Positions 1 through 9,624 are shown, numbered from the stretch's first letter. The stretch is 64,000 bases of DNA from Curvibacter sp. CHRR-16 (GCF_018474005.1 NZ_JAHCSH010000003.1:434001-498000), one strand, 5' to 3'. Numbers and translations: made by a program. Notes: generated by a model from the letters alone, not told the origin.

Positions 1-663
1 GCCACTGTGCCGGCGCTGCAAAAACGCATGATTCGCATGGCGCGTGAGCACGACAAAGTGGTGATTACTGCTACGCAGATGATGGAATCCATGATCACTA
101 ACCCAGTGCCCACGCGGGCGGAGGTCAGCGACGTAGCCAACGCCGTGCTTGATGGAACCGATGCGGTGATGCTGTCTGCGGAAACGGCTTCGGGCAAATT
201 CCCACTGGAAACGGTGATTGAAATGGCCAATATTTGCCGCGAAGCGGAGAGTAGCGAGCAGGTGCAACTGGATGCTGACTTCACGGGTAAAACCTTCGAG
301 CGCATCGACCAATCTATCGCTATGGGTGCGCTGTTCACGGCCTTTCACATGGGGGCCAAGGCCATTGTGGCCTTGACCGACAGTGGATCGACCGCGCTGT
401 GGATGAGTCGTCACCGTATCCATGTGCCGATTTACGCCCTCACGCCCAAGGTGGCAACGCAGCGCCGCATGGCTTTGTACCGCAATGTGCGCCCGCTGCT
501 AATGAGCACCAGTTCGGATCGTGATACCGCGCTGGCTGATGCGGAAAACCATCTCAAAACCCGTGGCATTGTGCAGTCGGGGGACATCTATGCCATCACC
601 TGCGGTGAACCCATGGGGGCACCGGGTGGCACCAATATGCTCAAGATCTGCAAAGTCAGCTAG
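1..663 (+). CDS. pyk: Pyruvate kinase, C-terminal part (5' end outside window)
   Basis: The reading frame is open from base 1, so the gene starts before the window; about 220 C-terminal residues are present. Pyruvate kinase transfers phosphate from phosphoenolpyruvate to ADP in the last step of glycolysis, in the cytoplasm. The visible part contains the highly conserved barrel segment TATQMMESM, followed by [23 protein letters not shown] and ETA, and then the C-terminal allosteric domain ([12 protein letters not shown] onwards). It ends in TAG, and a 105-bp gap separates it from fba, another glycolytic or gluconeogenic gene on the same strand. Family assignment is secure from the motif; which isozyme (PykA or PykF type) cannot be told from this fragment. 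Confidence 0.97.
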   Translation, partial: ATVPALQKRMIRMAREHDKVVITATQMMESMITNPVPTRAEVSDVANAVLDGTDAVMLSAETASGKFPLETVIEMANICREAESSEQVQLDADFTGKTFERIDQSIAMGALFTAFHMGAKAIVALTDSGSTALWMSRHRIHVPIYALTPKVATQRRMALYRNVRPLLMSTSSDRDTALADAENHLKTRGIVQSGDIYAITCGEPMGAPGGTNMLKICKVS

Positions 664-768
664 GCCCTCTTCTTGCATACAGCCAGCAGGGCGGGGCGCT
701 AGAATTGCGAGAGTTACAAGGCGGTTACATGCTCGCCTAGCTGGTTTTATCAACTTCAGGGGTTATTC

Positions 769-1833
769 ATGGCATTAGTGTCGATGCGCGAGTTGCTGGA
801 TCACGCAGCACAAGAGGGATATGGCATCCCGGCATTCAACGTCAACAACTTAGAACAAGTGCAGGCCGTCATGTCGGCTGCGGCAGAGGTCAATGCTCCT
901 GTCATCTTGCAGGCCTCTGCCGGTGCGCGCAAATACGCTGGTGAGAGCTTCATCAAGCATTTGGTGCAAGCAGCCGTAGAGGCTTACCCCCACATTCCCG
1001 TTGTGATGCACCAAGACCATGGCCAGTCTCCCGCTGTGTGCCAAGGCGCTATTGATTTGGGCTTCTCCTCCGTCATGATGGATGGCTCACTCAAGGAAGA
1101 CGGCAAAACCCCTTCCAACTACGATTACAACGTGCAAGTCACCCGTACCGTGGTCGACATGGCCCACAAGCTGGGTATCACCGTCGAAGGGGAGTTGGGC
1201 TGCTTGGGTAATCTGGAAACGGGTGACGCGGGTGAGGAAGACGGCATTGGCGCCGAAGGCAAGCTGGACCATAGCCAGATGCTGACCGATCCCGAAGAGG
1301 CGGCCCAGTTTGTTAAAGCTACGCAGTTGGACGCACTGGCTATTGCCATTGGCACCAGCCACGGTGCTTATAAGTTCAGCCGCCCACCTACTGGCGATAT
1401 TTTGGCTATCAGCCGCGTCAAGGAAATCCACGCGCGCATTCCCAACACCCATTTGGTGATGCACGGCTCCTCCTCGGTTCCGCAAGACCTGCTGGCGCTT
1501 ATCAACCAGTACGGCGGCAAGATGAAGGAAACCTACGGTGTGCCCGTGGCGGAAATCCAAGAAGCCATCAAACACGGTGTGCGCAAAGTCAACATCGATA
1601 CCGACATTCGCTTGGCCATGACGGCTGCTGTGCGCAAATTTTTGGTGGAGAACCCCGACAAGTTCGATGCCCGCGAATGGCTCAAGCCTGCCCGCGAAGC
1701 GGCCAAAGCAATTTGCAAGCAGCGTTATATTGAGTTTGGCTGTGAAGGCCAAGCAGGCAAGATAAAAGGCTACAGCTTGCAAGACATGGCTTTGCGTTAC
1801 GCAGCAGGACAATTGCAGCAAGTCGTTAACTGA
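769..1833 (+). CDS. fba: Class II fructose-1,6-bisphosphate aldolase
   Basis: A 354-residue zinc-dependent aldolase that cleaves fructose 1,6-bisphosphate to glyceraldehyde-3-phosphate and dihydroxyacetone phosphate, or makes it in gluconeogenesis or the Calvin cycle. Zinc and catalytic segments are visible: HQDHG (around residue 83), EGELG (around 141), the glycine-rich GTSHGAYKF, and HGSSSVP. The length and the [12 protein letters not shown] insertion match the Calvin-cycle subtype common in Betaproteobacteria rather than the E. coli FbaA type. The start is preceded by AGGGG at a suitable distance. It follows pyk, so a glycolytic gene pair is likely, although the 105-bp gap could hold its own promoter. 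Confidence 0.97.
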   Translation: MALVSMRELLDHAAQEGYGIPAFNVNNLEQVQAVMSAAAEVNAPVILQASAGARKYAGESFIKHLVQAAVEAYPHIPVVMHQDHGQSPAVCQGAIDLGFSSVMMDGSLKEDGKTPSNYDYNVQVTRTVVDMAHKLGITVEGELGCLGNLETGDAGEEDGIGAEGKLDHSQMLTDPEEAAQFVKATQLDALAIAIGTSHGAYKFSRPPTGDILAISRVKEIHARIPNTHLVMHGSSSVPQDLLALINQYGGKMKETYGVPVAEIQEAIKHGVRKVNIDTDIRLAMTAAVRKFLVENPDKFDAREWLKPAREAAKAICKQRYIEFGCEGQAGKIKGYSLQDMALRYAAGQLQQVVN

Positions 1834-1861
1834 CTGCTGAGATACGCGAGACAATGCGGGC

Positions 1862-2197
1862 ATGAGTCCGCATTGGTTATATCTCGCCGCTGCCATAGCA
1901 GCCGAAGTGCTTGCAACATCCGCCCTGAAAGCAGCGCAGGGCTTCACCCAACTTTGGCCTTCCGTGATCGTCGTCGTCGGTTATGGCGTGGCCTTTTATT
2001 GCTTGTCGCATTCCTTGCAGGTAATTCCCATGGGCGTGGCCTATGCCATTTGGTCTGGCGTGGGGCTGGTGCTCATTGGCATCGTCGGTTGGTTGCTGTA
2101 CGGCCAAATCCCTGACGCGGCCGCCTGCGCGGGCATGGCTTTGATTGCCGCAGGCGTTTTGGTCATCAACCTGTTTTCTGGCACAGGCCAGCATTGA
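1862..2197 (+). CDS. Small multidrug resistance (SMR) efflux protein
   Basis: A 111-residue protein with four predicted membrane helices, the standard size for EmrE/SugE-type exporters, which work as dimers exchanging protons for cationic drugs or guanidinium compounds. The essential membrane glutamate is present in helix 1 (AAEVLATSALK, Glu15), and helix 3 has the family pattern GVAYAIWSGVG. The spacing of helix 1 and the SALKAAQGF segment favour the EmrE/QacE branch over SugE (Gdx), but the substrate cannot be read from sequence. It begins 28 bp after fba and ends 9 bp before the HD-GYP gene, so it is probably cotranscribed with that gene. Confidence 0.9.
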   Translation: MSPHWLYLAAAIAAEVLATSALKAAQGFTQLWPSVIVVVGYGVAFYCLSHSLQVIPMGVAYAIWSGVGLVLIGIVGWLLYGQIPDAAACAGMALIAAGVLVINLFSGTGQH

Positions 2198-2206
2198 GGG
2201 GCGGTC

Positions 2207-2929
2207 ATGAATGCAGATTTGGTGGGCAAACTGCTGACCCACGAGCAAGAGCAGGCCACTTTGGGTACGTTGCAACTATTGGGTGCGGCCATCGCCAAAC
2301 GCGATTGCAACACGGCAGCGCATAACTGCCGCGTAGCCTCCTACGCAGTGCGGTTGGCACGCCTAGCGGGCTTGACCACACCTACTATTCAAAGCTTGGT
2401 CAAGGGTGCGTTTTTGCACGACGTGGGCAAGATAGCGATTGCCGATGGCATTTTGTTCAAACCGGGAAAGTTGGATGCGGACGAGTACGCCGTCATGCAA
2501 ACCCATGTGCAGCATGGGGTGGATATCTTGAGCAAAGTAGCCTGGTTGGACGACGCGGTAGAGGTGGTGCGTTGTCACCACGAGCGGTTTGATGGCAGTG
2601 GTTATCCGGCAGGTTTGCGGGGGGAGGCCATTTCGGCGAGTGCACGTGTATTGGCTATTGCCGACTCATTCGACGCCATAGTGTCACGCCGCCCTTACCA
2701 AGAGGGTTTGCCTTTGCAAGACAGTTTGCGCGTGTTGGCCGATGGGGATAGGCGCAGCAGTGCAGACGGGGTGCACCCCACGGGGGGACAGGGCAACTTT
2801 GACCCACATTTGTTGGCATTGTTTCTGCGCCACGCGCCTGCGTGGTATGCAGAGATCGCTGCGCAGTCCGATAGCGCGATCTTGGCAGGTATGCCCCAGC
2901 AGTTGGCGGATTTCTTGCCCGCAACCTAG
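2207..2929 (+). CDS. HD-GYP domain phosphohydrolase
   Basis: A 240-residue protein built almost entirely of an HD-GYP domain, the family that hydrolyses cyclic di-GMP (some members act on cGAMP). Metal-binding motifs appear in order: HNCRVASYAVRLA, FLHDVGKIAIAD (the HD pair), a further conserved His in MQTHVQHG, RCHHERFDGSGYP (the GYP signature), and IADSFDAIVSRRPYQ. No receiver, PAS or membrane domain is attached, so its input would have to come from its N-terminal 30 residues or a partner. Odd point: about 15 extra residues (roughly DRRSSADGVHPTGGQ) lie between the last helix and the usual FDP motif. The start is supported by GAGGGG just upstream. Confidence 0.85.
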   Translation: MNADLVGKLLTHEQEQATLGTLQLLGAAIAKRDCNTAAHNCRVASYAVRLARLAGLTTPTIQSLVKGAFLHDVGKIAIADGILFKPGKLDADEYAVMQTHVQHGVDILSKVAWLDDAVEVVRCHHERFDGSGYPAGLRGEAISASARVLAIADSFDAIVSRRPYQEGLPLQDSLRVLADGDRRSSADGVHPTGGQGNFDPHLLALFLRHAPAWYAEIAAQSDSAILAGMPQQLADFLPAT

Positions 2930-2948
2930 TAGGCGTAACAGGCAACCC

Positions 2949-2974
2949 TCAACCCCTGTGGACTTAAGGGTTGA
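2949..2974. terminator. Possible hairpin between convergent genes
   Basis: TCAACCC and GGGTTGA form a 7-bp perfect stem around a 12-base loop in the gap between the converging HD-GYP gene and the ABC ATPase gene. There is no T-run on either side, so a role as intrinsic terminator is uncertain. Confidence 0.3.
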
Positions 2975-2981
2975 ACGGTAT

Positions 2982-4082
2982 TCAGGCCAGCACGCGCAGC
3001 GCACTCACCGGTAAATGCGCCCACAGTGTCTGCCCCACATCCAGCGCTAGCGTGTCGGCTTGGTTGAGCAAATCCACCACCAAAGCAGCCTCATCAGTGC
3101 TGTGGGGTGTGCTGTGTTGCCAATCCAGTTGCACGCGCAACAATGCGCCCAGCATTTGGGTGCTGCGCACGCGCACAGGCAGGTTGTTGCTCAAACCAGT
3201 GTCGCTGGGGTCTTGACTGTGCAGGCGCACGGCCTCAGGGCGAATGCCCAAGTCCACCGTGGTGGTGTTGGGGCTGCTGGCTGTGCTGGTGGCTTGTAGC
3301 ACGTGGTCGCCAGAGCCGCTCACGGCAAAGTGTCCTTCTTGTCCAGCTACGCGTTGGGCACTGAGCAGGTTCATGCGGCCCAAGAAATTGGCCACAAAGC
3401 GCGTTTGCGGCTGGTTATAGAGCGTTGCGGGGCTGCCAATTTGCTCAATGCGACCGGCTTGCAGCACGGCAATGCGGTCAGACACCGCCATGGCCTCTTC
3501 TTGGTCGTGCGTCACGAACACGGTGGTCATGCCCAAGCGTTGTTGCAGGGCGCGAATTTCGTCACGCAGGCTCACACGGGTGTGGGCATCCAGCGCAGAG
3601 AGCGGCTCGTCCAGCAGCAGCACTTGCGGCTCCATGGCAATGGCCCGTGCCAAGGCGACGCGTTGCTGCTGGCCGCCCGAGAGTTGGGCGGGGTAGCGCT
3701 TGCCAAAGCGCTGCAGTTGCACCAGTTCCAGCATTTCTCCGACACGGCGTTGGATGAATTGGCTATCGCGCTTTTTCACGGTCAAGCCAAAGGCAATGTT
3801 TTGTTCCACCGTCATGTTGGGAAACAGTGCGTATTGCTGGAACACCATGCCCACATTGCGCAGGCGCGTGGGCAGGTGGGTGACTTCTTGTCCGTTGAAA
3901 TGGATGCGCCCGCTGTCGGGTTGTTCAAAACCCGCCAGCATGCGCAGCACGGTGGTTTTTCCACAGCCCGATGGGCCCAGGAAAGTCATGAACTCGCCTT
4001 GGGCCACTTCCAGTGAAAAATCGGGCACAACGGTGTGCCCGGCAAACGATTTGGTGAGGTGATCGACGGTAATGCCAGCCAT
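2982..4082 (-). CDS. ABC transporter ATP-binding protein (Fe3+/polyamine/phosphonate type)
   Basis: A 366-residue ATPase energising the importer encoded upstream. Walker A (GPSGCGKTT), signature (LSGGQQQR), Walker B with D-loop (VLLLDEPLSALD) and H-loop (VTHDQEEA) are all intact, followed by a C-terminal TOBE-like regulatory region of about 130 residues. This layout is typical of PotA/FbpC/PhnT-type ATPases. The start was chosen at MAGITVDHL, 5 bases after the permease stop; a longer in-frame extension upstream only overlaps the permease gene. It is the last gene of the four-gene minus-strand operon. The substrate is unassigned. Confidence 0.92.
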   Translation of the reverse strand: MAGITVDHLTKSFAGHTVVPDFSLEVAQGEFMTFLGPSGCGKTTVLRMLAGFEQPDSGRIHFNGQEVTHLPTRLRNVGMVFQQYALFPNMTVEQNIAFGLTVKKRDSQFIQRRVGEMLELVQLQRFGKRYPAQLSGGQQQRVALARAIAMEPQVLLLDEPLSALDAHTRVSLRDEIRALQQRLGMTTVFVTHDQEEAMAVSDRIAVLQAGRIEQIGSPATLYNQPQTRFVANFLGRMNLLSAQRVAGQEGHFAVSGSGDHVLQATSTASSPNTTTVDLGIRPEAVRLHSQDPSDTGLSNNLPVRVRSTQMLGALLRVQLDWQHSTPHSTDEAALVVDLLNQADTLALDVGQTLWAHLPVSALRVLA

Positions 4083-4087
4083 GGTGC

Positions 4088-4918
4088 TTAGTGGGTCTGT
4101 GAATCGGTATGACGGTTGCTTGCGCGGCGCTGCAGCGCGTGGGTAAGCCATTGGGCCAAGCCCATGCAGGCCCAAGTGATGGCAAAGGCCACGATGGTCA
4201 GGGCGGCCGGTTCGTAGGCTTTGTTGGCACCTACCAGCTGCAGGTAAGGGCCCAATGCCGGGCGATCCAGCAGGCTGGCAATGGTGAATTCGCCCATCAC
4301 GATGGCAAAGGTCAGGAAGGAGCCCGACAGCAGCGCCGAGGCGATGTTGGGCAAAATCACCCGCCACAGGGTGAGCATGGGGCTGGCGCCTAGGGTTTGT
4401 GCAGCCTCGGTAAGCAAGCGCACATCCAGTGTGCGCATGCCGGTGTCCACTGCCCGGTACATGTAGGGCATGGACAGCGTGGCCATGCCCGCAGCCAGCA
4501 GCAAATTGGTACTCCAGTCGGCATCGGTCATGGGTAGCCACGAACTGCTGTTGTACAGGCGCAGGTAACCAAACACGATGACGATAGCGGGCACCACCAA
4601 AGGCAGTAAGGTGATGAATTCGACAATCGGTTTCATGGCTGGGGCTTTCACATGCACCCAGTACGCGGTGGTGGGAATGAGCAATAAGCCAATCAGCACG
4701 GCTGCCAAGGCCACCAGCGCCGAAAAGCCCATGGCCTGCGCAAACAAGGGGTCGCTGAGCACCGCCACATAAGCGTCAAAGCTGTATTCGCCCCGGCGCA
4801 TACGCAGGCTAAATTCCACAGTGGCCACCAAAGGCACAACAAAAAACAGGGCCATCACGGCAAACACCAGCCACGCCATGGCACGTGCGGTGTTGAAGCG
4901 GCGAGTCGGGGAGTTCAT
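4088..4918 (-). CDS. ABC transporter permease 2
   Basis: A 276-residue inner-membrane permease of the binding-protein-dependent transport family, with about six membrane helices. The cytoplasmic loop that docks on the ATPase is visible as EAAQTLGASPMLTLWRVILP (the EAA motif). It overlaps the stop of the preceding permease by four bases (ATGA), indicating translational coupling. With the partner permease it would form the heterodimeric channel. The family (PotB/PotC, FbpB, PhnU/PhnV-like) does not fix the substrate. Confidence 0.9.
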   Translation of the reverse strand: MNSPTRRFNTARAMAWLVFAVMALFFVVPLVATVEFSLRMRRGEYSFDAYVAVLSDPLFAQAMGFSALVALAAVLIGLLLIPTTAYWVHVKAPAMKPIVEFITLLPLVVPAIVIVFGYLRLYNSSSWLPMTDADWSTNLLLAAGMATLSMPYMYRAVDTGMRTLDVRLLTEAAQTLGASPMLTLWRVILPNIASALLSGSFLTFAIVMGEFTIASLLDRPALGPYLQLVGANKAYEPAALTIVAFAITWACMGLAQWLTHALQRRASNRHTDSQTH

Positions 4919-5781
4919 CGTGTCCTCCTATCGGCGTGCATGCGCAGCAGCATGTAGCCTGCATTGGCAGCACCGGTAATGAACACCATACCCAGCGCCA
5001 TGGCATAGCCCAGATGGGGGTTGTGCAGCACATCACCGCGAATCTGCGCATACAACAAGATAGGCATGATGTTGAGTGAACTACCAGTCAGGGCATAGGC
5101 TGTAGCAATGGCACCAAAGGCATTGGCAAACAACAGCAGGGTCGCGCCCAATATGCTGGGCCACAACACGGGGAGCGCGATGCGCCGCCAAAAATCCAAC
5201 GCGGTGCCGCCCAGCGAGGTGCAGGCTTCGCGCCATTCGGTGCGCAAACCTTCTAGTGCCGGGCTGATGATGAGCACCATGAGCGAGATTTGAAAGTACG
5301 AATACGTCAACACCAAGCCCACAAAGCTGAGCAGATTGAAGCCCGAGCTGTAGAGATTGAAATCGAACCATGTGCGCAGCAGCACTGTGACCAAGCCCAT
5401 GCGTCCCAAAGTCGACAAAAAGGCAAAAGCCAGTGGAACGCCTGCAAAGTTGGACGCTACCCCGCAGAAGGTCATGACAGCAGAGCGTAGACCAGTGGGC
5501 AAACCACCGTGTACCAGCGCCCATGCCAGCAGGGTGCCCAATATGGCCGAGGAAACGGCTGATGCAATGCTCACGCGCAAGCTGATGGCGTAGGCGTCCA
5601 TCACGTTGCGCTCACCCAGCGCTGCGATATTGGCCAAAGTGAAATGACCCTGCTCATTGGTGAACGAACCTACCAACAGGTAGACCGTGGGCAGAAGCAG
5701 GAATAGCGCCGCAAATAGGAAAAAAGGGCCTCCGCGCCAGAGGCCCTCCCACACGGAGTGGGTTGGAATGCGTGGACGCAT
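4915..5781 (-). CDS. ABC transporter permease 1
   Basis: A 288-residue permease with about six membrane helices and an EAA-type loop (EACTSLGGTALDFWRRIALP). Its ATG follows the stop codon of the binding-protein gene directly (TAAATG), and its stop overlaps the next permease, so the three genes are tightly coupled. The pair of distinct permeases plus one ATPase plus one periplasmic protein is the layout of iron(III), polyamine and 2-aminoethylphosphonate importers. Confidence 0.9.
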   Translation of the reverse strand: MRPRIPTHSVWEGLWRGGPFFLFAALFLLLPTVYLLVGSFTNEQGHFTLANIAALGERNVMDAYAISLRVSIASAVSSAILGTLLAWALVHGGLPTGLRSAVMTFCGVASNFAGVPLAFAFLSTLGRMGLVTVLLRTWFDFNLYSSGFNLLSFVGLVLTYSYFQISLMVLIISPALEGLRTEWREACTSLGGTALDFWRRIALPVLWPSILGATLLLFANAFGAIATAYALTGSSLNIMPILLYAQIRGDVLHNPHLGYAMALGMVFITGAANAGYMLLRMHADRRTR

Positions 5782-6885
5782 TTACTTGACAGATGCGCCT
5801 ACAACTTGATCCCACTGCTTGGTGATCGTTTCTTTGGCCGCGCCTTGTTCATCCAATGTGGGGAACACGGCTTTGCTGTAAGCAGCTGCGGGGGGCAACT
5901 TGGCCAGAGACTCTTTGGTGAACTTGTTGCCCTTGACCATCTCGTCAAAGCGAATGGGGTGGCAGTAACCGTTGAGCAAGCCTTGCTGGCCTTCGTCTGA
6001 GTATAGGTATTCCAACCACAGTTTGGCGGCGTTGGGGTGGGGGGCGTAAGCACTGATGGCTTGGGCATACAGGCCTGCTACCACGCCGGATTTGGGTACT
6101 ACCACTTCCACCTTGGGGTTGCCTTTGAGGGCATCGCGGTCAGCCAAGGCGTTGTAGTCCCAGCGGATGATGATGGGGGTGGTGCCTTGCGCCAAAGAGG
6201 CGGCCTTGCCAATCACGGGTACGAAGTTGCCCTTTTTATTCAGGTCGGAGAAGAACTTCAAACCAGCGGCAGCGGCTTTGCTGGCGTCGTTGGTGGTGGA
6301 TAAGCCAGCGGCGTACACGCCTTGGATGGCTTGGTTGGCGCTGCGGGGGTCACCAGCCAATGCCACTGCATTGTTGTATTCGGGCTTGAGCAAGTCAGCC
6401 CAGTCTTGCGGCACTTTTTTCACCAAATCGGTATTCACTTCAAAAGCCAGCACGCCGTAGTAGTCACCAGTCCAGTAGCCTTCTGGGTCTTTGGCGCTAG
6501 CGGGGATGCTGTTCCAAGTAGCTACCTTGTACGGTTGGATCAGACCAGCCGCTTTGGCAGCCGGGCCGAAAGACAAGCCGACGTCGATGGTGTCAGGGGC
6601 TTGGGGGCCTTTGTTGTCTTTGTTGGCCTTGATAGCTTCCAGTTCATCGCCAGAACCAGCATCGGGGTTCAGTTCGTTGACCTTGATGCCGTACTTGGCC
6701 TTGAATGCGTCGATGATGGGGCCATAACCGCACCAGCTGCGGGCCAACGCGATGACGTTGAGTTGGCCTTCGGCTTTGGCAGCGTCAATCAGCTGCTTGG
6801 ACTGTGCCCATGCATTCGAAGTCGTGGCCAAAACGGCGATGGCTACGGCGGAAAGTTGGGCAATTTGTCTCGGTGCGATAGTCAT
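5782..6885 (-). CDS. ABC transporter periplasmic substrate-binding protein
   Basis: A 367-residue secreted protein with a classical signal peptide (charged start, hydrophobic stretch, cleavage after NAWA, near residue 27). It belongs to the extracellular solute-binding superfamily related to AfuA/PotD/PhnS. The conserved C-terminal block with LWLEYLYSDEGQQGLL and GYCHPIRFDEM is present. A strong AAGGAAG ribosome site precedes ATG. First gene of the importer operon; the 160-bp region upstream should hold its promoter. The ligand (ferric iron, polyamine, phosphonate or a small organic acid) cannot be read from the sequence. Confidence 0.88.
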   Translation of the reverse strand: MTIAPRQIAQLSAVAIAVLATTSNAWAQSKQLIDAAKAEGQLNVIALARSWCGYGPIIDAFKAKYGIKVNELNPDAGSGDELEAIKANKDNKGPQAPDTIDVGLSFGPAAKAAGLIQPYKVATWNSIPASAKDPEGYWTGDYYGVLAFEVNTDLVKKVPQDWADLLKPEYNNAVALAGDPRSANQAIQGVYAAGLSTTNDASKAAAAGLKFFSDLNKKGNFVPVIGKAASLAQGTTPIIIRWDYNALADRDALKGNPKVEVVVPKSGVVAGLYAQAISAYAPHPNAAKLWLEYLYSDEGQQGLLNGYCHPIRFDEMVKGNKFTKESLAKLPPAAAYSKAVFPTLDEQGAAKETITKQWDQVVGASVK

Positions 6886-7046
6886 ATTGGCTTCCTTTGC
6901 TAGAAAAAATGACAGTGTTCATGCCATCTGTGACATTGCAAAGTCTGTGCCATTACGCTTTCATGACACGCTAACGCTTACCCTGAGTGCGACGTGTCGC
7001 AATCAGGCAAGTGAGCCGAGAAACTTTGTTGTAGGAAACCTTGCCT

Positions 7047-8234
7047 TTAGGCTTGGGCACTGGCTATCACACCACCGCCCAAGCACACATCGCCGTCGTA
7101 CAGCACGGCCGATTGGCCTGGCGTGACCGCCCATTGAGCTTGGGGAAACTGCAGTGCAAAGCCTGCAGTGCGCTGGCTATTTTCGACTGCTGCATTCTGG
7201 TGCGTATCGTGGACGGCCATGAGGCAGGGGGCATCGGCTTGGCGGTAGCGGGTCTTGGCCGCGATGCGCAACGGCGAGCCATCGGCTGCGGCAGGGGGGT
7301 CGCCTGCTATCCAGCTCGCGTCCAGCGCTTGTAGCTGGTGGCTTTGCAGCCAAGGGTGTTCGTGGCCTTGCACCACCCACAGGGTATTTTTTTCCACGTC
7401 TTTGCGCGCCACAAACCACGGCTGGTGCTCGCCGCCGCCACGCGCTGCGCCTTTGGGTTTGACGCCGCCTATGCCCAAGCCTTGGCGCTGGCCCAGCGTG
7501 TAAAAAGACAAGCCCACGTGCTGGCCAATCACGCGGCCGTGGGCTTTATCCCCTGCGGGGGGCGTCGCGTCACGGATGGGGCCAGGCTCCTTTTGGATGT
7601 AGCGATTGAGGAACTCGCGGAACGGGCGTTCGCCAATGAAGCAAATGCCAGTGCTGTCTTTCTTCTTGGCGTTGGGCAGGCCAATCTCGGCGGCAATGCG
7701 GCGTACCTCGGTCTTGTGCAGCTCGCCCACAGGGAACAGCGTTTTGCTTAGCTGCGCTTGGTTGAGGCGGTGCAAGAAGTAGCTCTGGTCTTTGCTTGGG
7801 TCTAGGCCTTTGAGCAATTCGTGTTTGCCGGTTGGCGCGTTGAATCGCACGCGGGCATAGTGGCCGGTGGCTATCTTCTCTGCGCCCAGTCGCATGGCGT
7901 GATCCAAGAAGGCTTTGAACTTGATCTCGGCGTTGCACAGGATGTCTGGGTTGGGCGTGCGCCCGGCTTGGTACTCGCGCAAAAACTCGGCAAACACGCG
8001 GTCTTTGTACTCGGCTGCGAAGTTGACGTGCTCAATCTCGATGCCCAGTACATCGGCCACGCTGGCCGCGTCCAGAAAATCCTGACGGCTGGAGCAAAAC
8101 TCGCTGTTGTCATCGTCTTCCCAGTTTTTCATGAAAATGCCCACCACATCGTGGCCTTGTTGCTTGAGCAAATGGGCGGTCACGGCGGAATCCACCCCGC
8201 CACTGAGTCCGACGACGATACGCTGTTTGGTCAT
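7047..8234 (-). CDS. mnmA: tRNA-specific 2-thiouridylase
   Basis: A 395-residue enzyme that sulfurates U34 of Lys, Glu and Gln tRNAs, receiving sulfur from the Tus relay. The N-terminal PP-loop SGGVDS binds ATP. The two redox or catalytic cysteines lie in [12 protein letters not shown] and [12 protein letters not shown]. The length is slightly above the E. coli enzyme (about 368) because of small insertions in the C-terminal beta-barrel region. A NUDIX gene lies 56 bp upstream in the same direction, as nudJ precedes mnmA in E. coli, which supports both assignments. Confidence 0.97.
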   Translation of the reverse strand: MTKQRIVVGLSGGVDSAVTAHLLKQQGHDVVGIFMKNWEDDDNSEFCSSRQDFLDAASVADVLGIEIEHVNFAAEYKDRVFAEFLREYQAGRTPNPDILCNAEIKFKAFLDHAMRLGAEKIATGHYARVRFNAPTGKHELLKGLDPSKDQSYFLHRLNQAQLSKTLFPVGELHKTEVRRIAAEIGLPNAKKKDSTGICFIGERPFREFLNRYIQKEPGPIRDATPPAGDKAHGRVIGQHVGLSFYTLGQRQGLGIGGVKPKGAARGGGEHQPWFVARKDVEKNTLWVVQGHEHPWLQSHQLQALDASWIAGDPPAAADGSPLRIAAKTRYRQADAPCLMAVHDTHQNAAVENSQRTAGFALQFPQAQWAVTPGQSAVLYDGDVCLGGGVIASAQA

Positions 8235-8260
8235 AAACTTATTTTACTGGGCAAAATGGC

Positions 8261-8309
8261 CTGCGCAGCCCATGCAGCAAGCTGTGGTAGCTATAAAATT
8301 GATAGCACT
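8261..8309 (-). repeat. Copy 1 of ~50-bp dispersed repeat (end of nudJ)
   Basis: Read on the minus strand this segment begins AGTGCTATCAATTTTATAGC and shares its palindromic core (GCTAT, 6-7 bases, RTAGC) and the later GGGC(T/G) block with three other copies in leuS, benE and srkA. Here it supplies the last residues (SVLSIL) and the TAG stop codon of the nudJ-like gene and continues into the intergenic gap before mnmA. It is the most diverged copy. Confidence 0.6.
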
Positions 8310-8740
8310 GAATCCAGCGGCAAGCGGCGTCCTGCCAGGTAGTCTTGGATGCCACGCAGCACCAAGGGTGAGCGCAGGCGGTGGGTGTTAGCGTGTATGT
8401 CGACCAAACTCAGCCAGTGGATCGCCACGATACCGATGTCCAGACCCAAGTGCGGATTGGGGGCGCCGACGCTGCCGCAGTAAGTCAGCCGCAGGTAGGT
8501 GATGTCTACCGACTTGCACCACAAATAAATACCCACTAAGGCTGTTGGCGTGAAGGGATGGGCGGTCTCTTCCATCACCTCGCGCTGACAGGCCGCAAGC
8601 GGCGTTTCGCCATACTCTAGATGGCCTGCTGGATTGTTTAAGCGCAAGCCCTCGCTGGTGTGCTCTTCCACCAGCAAAAAGCGGCCCTCCCGCTCAATGA
8701 TGGCAGCTACGGTGACATGGGGTTTCCAGCGTTCGGTCAT
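8291..8740 (-). CDS. nudJ: NUDIX hydrolase, NudJ-like
   Basis: A 149-residue NUDIX protein. The full Nudix box (Gx5Ex7REUxEExGU) is visible in GHLEYGETPLAACQREVMEE starting near residue 43. Such enzymes hydrolyse nucleoside diphosphates linked to another moiety; NudJ of E. coli acts on HMP-PP and nucleotides. The start at MTERWKPHVTV fits the family; a longer open frame upstream is not needed and would overlap the divergent mtnN gene. Its position directly upstream of mnmA matches the E. coli nudJ-mnmA order. The C-terminus is formed by a dispersed repeat. Confidence 0.85.
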   Translation of the reverse strand: MTERWKPHVTVAAIIEREGRFLLVEEHTSEGLRLNNPAGHLEYGETPLAACQREVMEETAHPFTPTALVGIYLWCKSVDITYLRLTYCGSVGAPNPHLGLDIGIVAIHWLSLVDIHANTHRLRSPLVLRGIQDYLAGRRLPLDSVLSIL

Positions 8741-8783
8741 GGGGTTGATTATGAAAGGCCTTGCCTTGGGGTAAGCTGCGCCG

Positions 8784-9554
8784 ATGCAAACAAACACTAT
8801 TGGCATCGTCAGCGCCATGGCCGAGGAATTGGCCGCCTTGCAAGCGCAGTTGGAGCATTCGCACACCGTCACCCTGGCCGGGCGGCAGTTCCACTGGGGC
8901 CAACTGGGGGGGCAGTCGGTCTGCTTGGTGCTGTGCGGTATCGGCAAGGTGGCAGCAGCCAGTACCGCCACGCTGCTGCTGGGCCACTTTGGTGTCGCGG
9001 GCATCGTCTTTACCGGTGTGGCAGGTGGTTTGGCCGAGCAGGTCAACATTGGCGATGTGGTGGTGGCCAACGCACTGCTGCAACACGACATGAACGCCGA
9101 GCCGCTGTTCCCGCGCTGGGAGATTCCACTCACTGGCATCGGCCGTTTTGTGGCCGATGCCCATTGGCACCAAGCCCTGTGGGCGGCCACCACGCATGTG
9201 CTGGCCGAGCAGCCCGTGCGCACCTTGGCAGGCCGCAGCCTGTCGGCTCGCGCCTATGCGGGTTTGGTTATCAGTGGGGATCAGTTTGTGGCGTCCGCCC
9301 ACGCGTCAAGCGCCTTGCGATGCGATTTGCCCGATGCTTTGGCGGTGGAAATGGAAGGGGCTGCCTTGGCCCAGGTTTGCCATGACTGGGGCAAGCCCTG
9401 CGCGGTGCTGCGCACCATTTCGGATCGGGCCGATGACGATGCGGCCGTGGATTTTCCGCTGTTCCTGCGTGAAGTGGCAGCGGTGTATGCCCGCGACATC
9501 GTGCTGCGCTTCCTCTGGAGAGAGGCCCCTAAATTGGTAGGCAATCAGGGTTAA
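8784..9554 (+). CDS. mtnN: 5'-methylthioadenosine/S-adenosylhomocysteine nucleosidase
   Basis: A 256-residue member of the MTA/SAH nucleosidase (Pfs) family, which removes adenine from methylthioadenosine and S-adenosylhomocysteine in the methionine salvage and activated methyl cycles. Diagnostic segments: AMAEEL near the N-terminus (first catalytic Glu), FTGVAGGL, SGDQFV, VEMEGAALAQV (substrate-binding Glu) and RTISDRADDDA (catalytic Asp). It is about 20 residues longer than the E. coli enzyme, mostly in the middle. It is transcribed divergently from nudJ-mnmA with a 43-bp gap. Confidence 0.93.
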   Translation: MQTNTIGIVSAMAEELAALQAQLEHSHTVTLAGRQFHWGQLGGQSVCLVLCGIGKVAAASTATLLLGHFGVAGIVFTGVAGGLAEQVNIGDVVVANALLQHDMNAEPLFPRWEIPLTGIGRFVADAHWHQALWAATTHVLAEQPVRTLAGRSLSARAYAGLVISGDQFVASAHASSALRCDLPDALAVEMEGAALAQVCHDWGKPCAVLRTISDRADDDAAVDFPLFLREVAAVYARDIVLRFLWREAPKLVGNQG

Positions 9555-9624
9555 CGCACATGGGGCCGTCAGTTGGGTACAAGACAATGGGCAGCGAGTT
9601 ACTGCGAATAACTGGAGACAAGCA

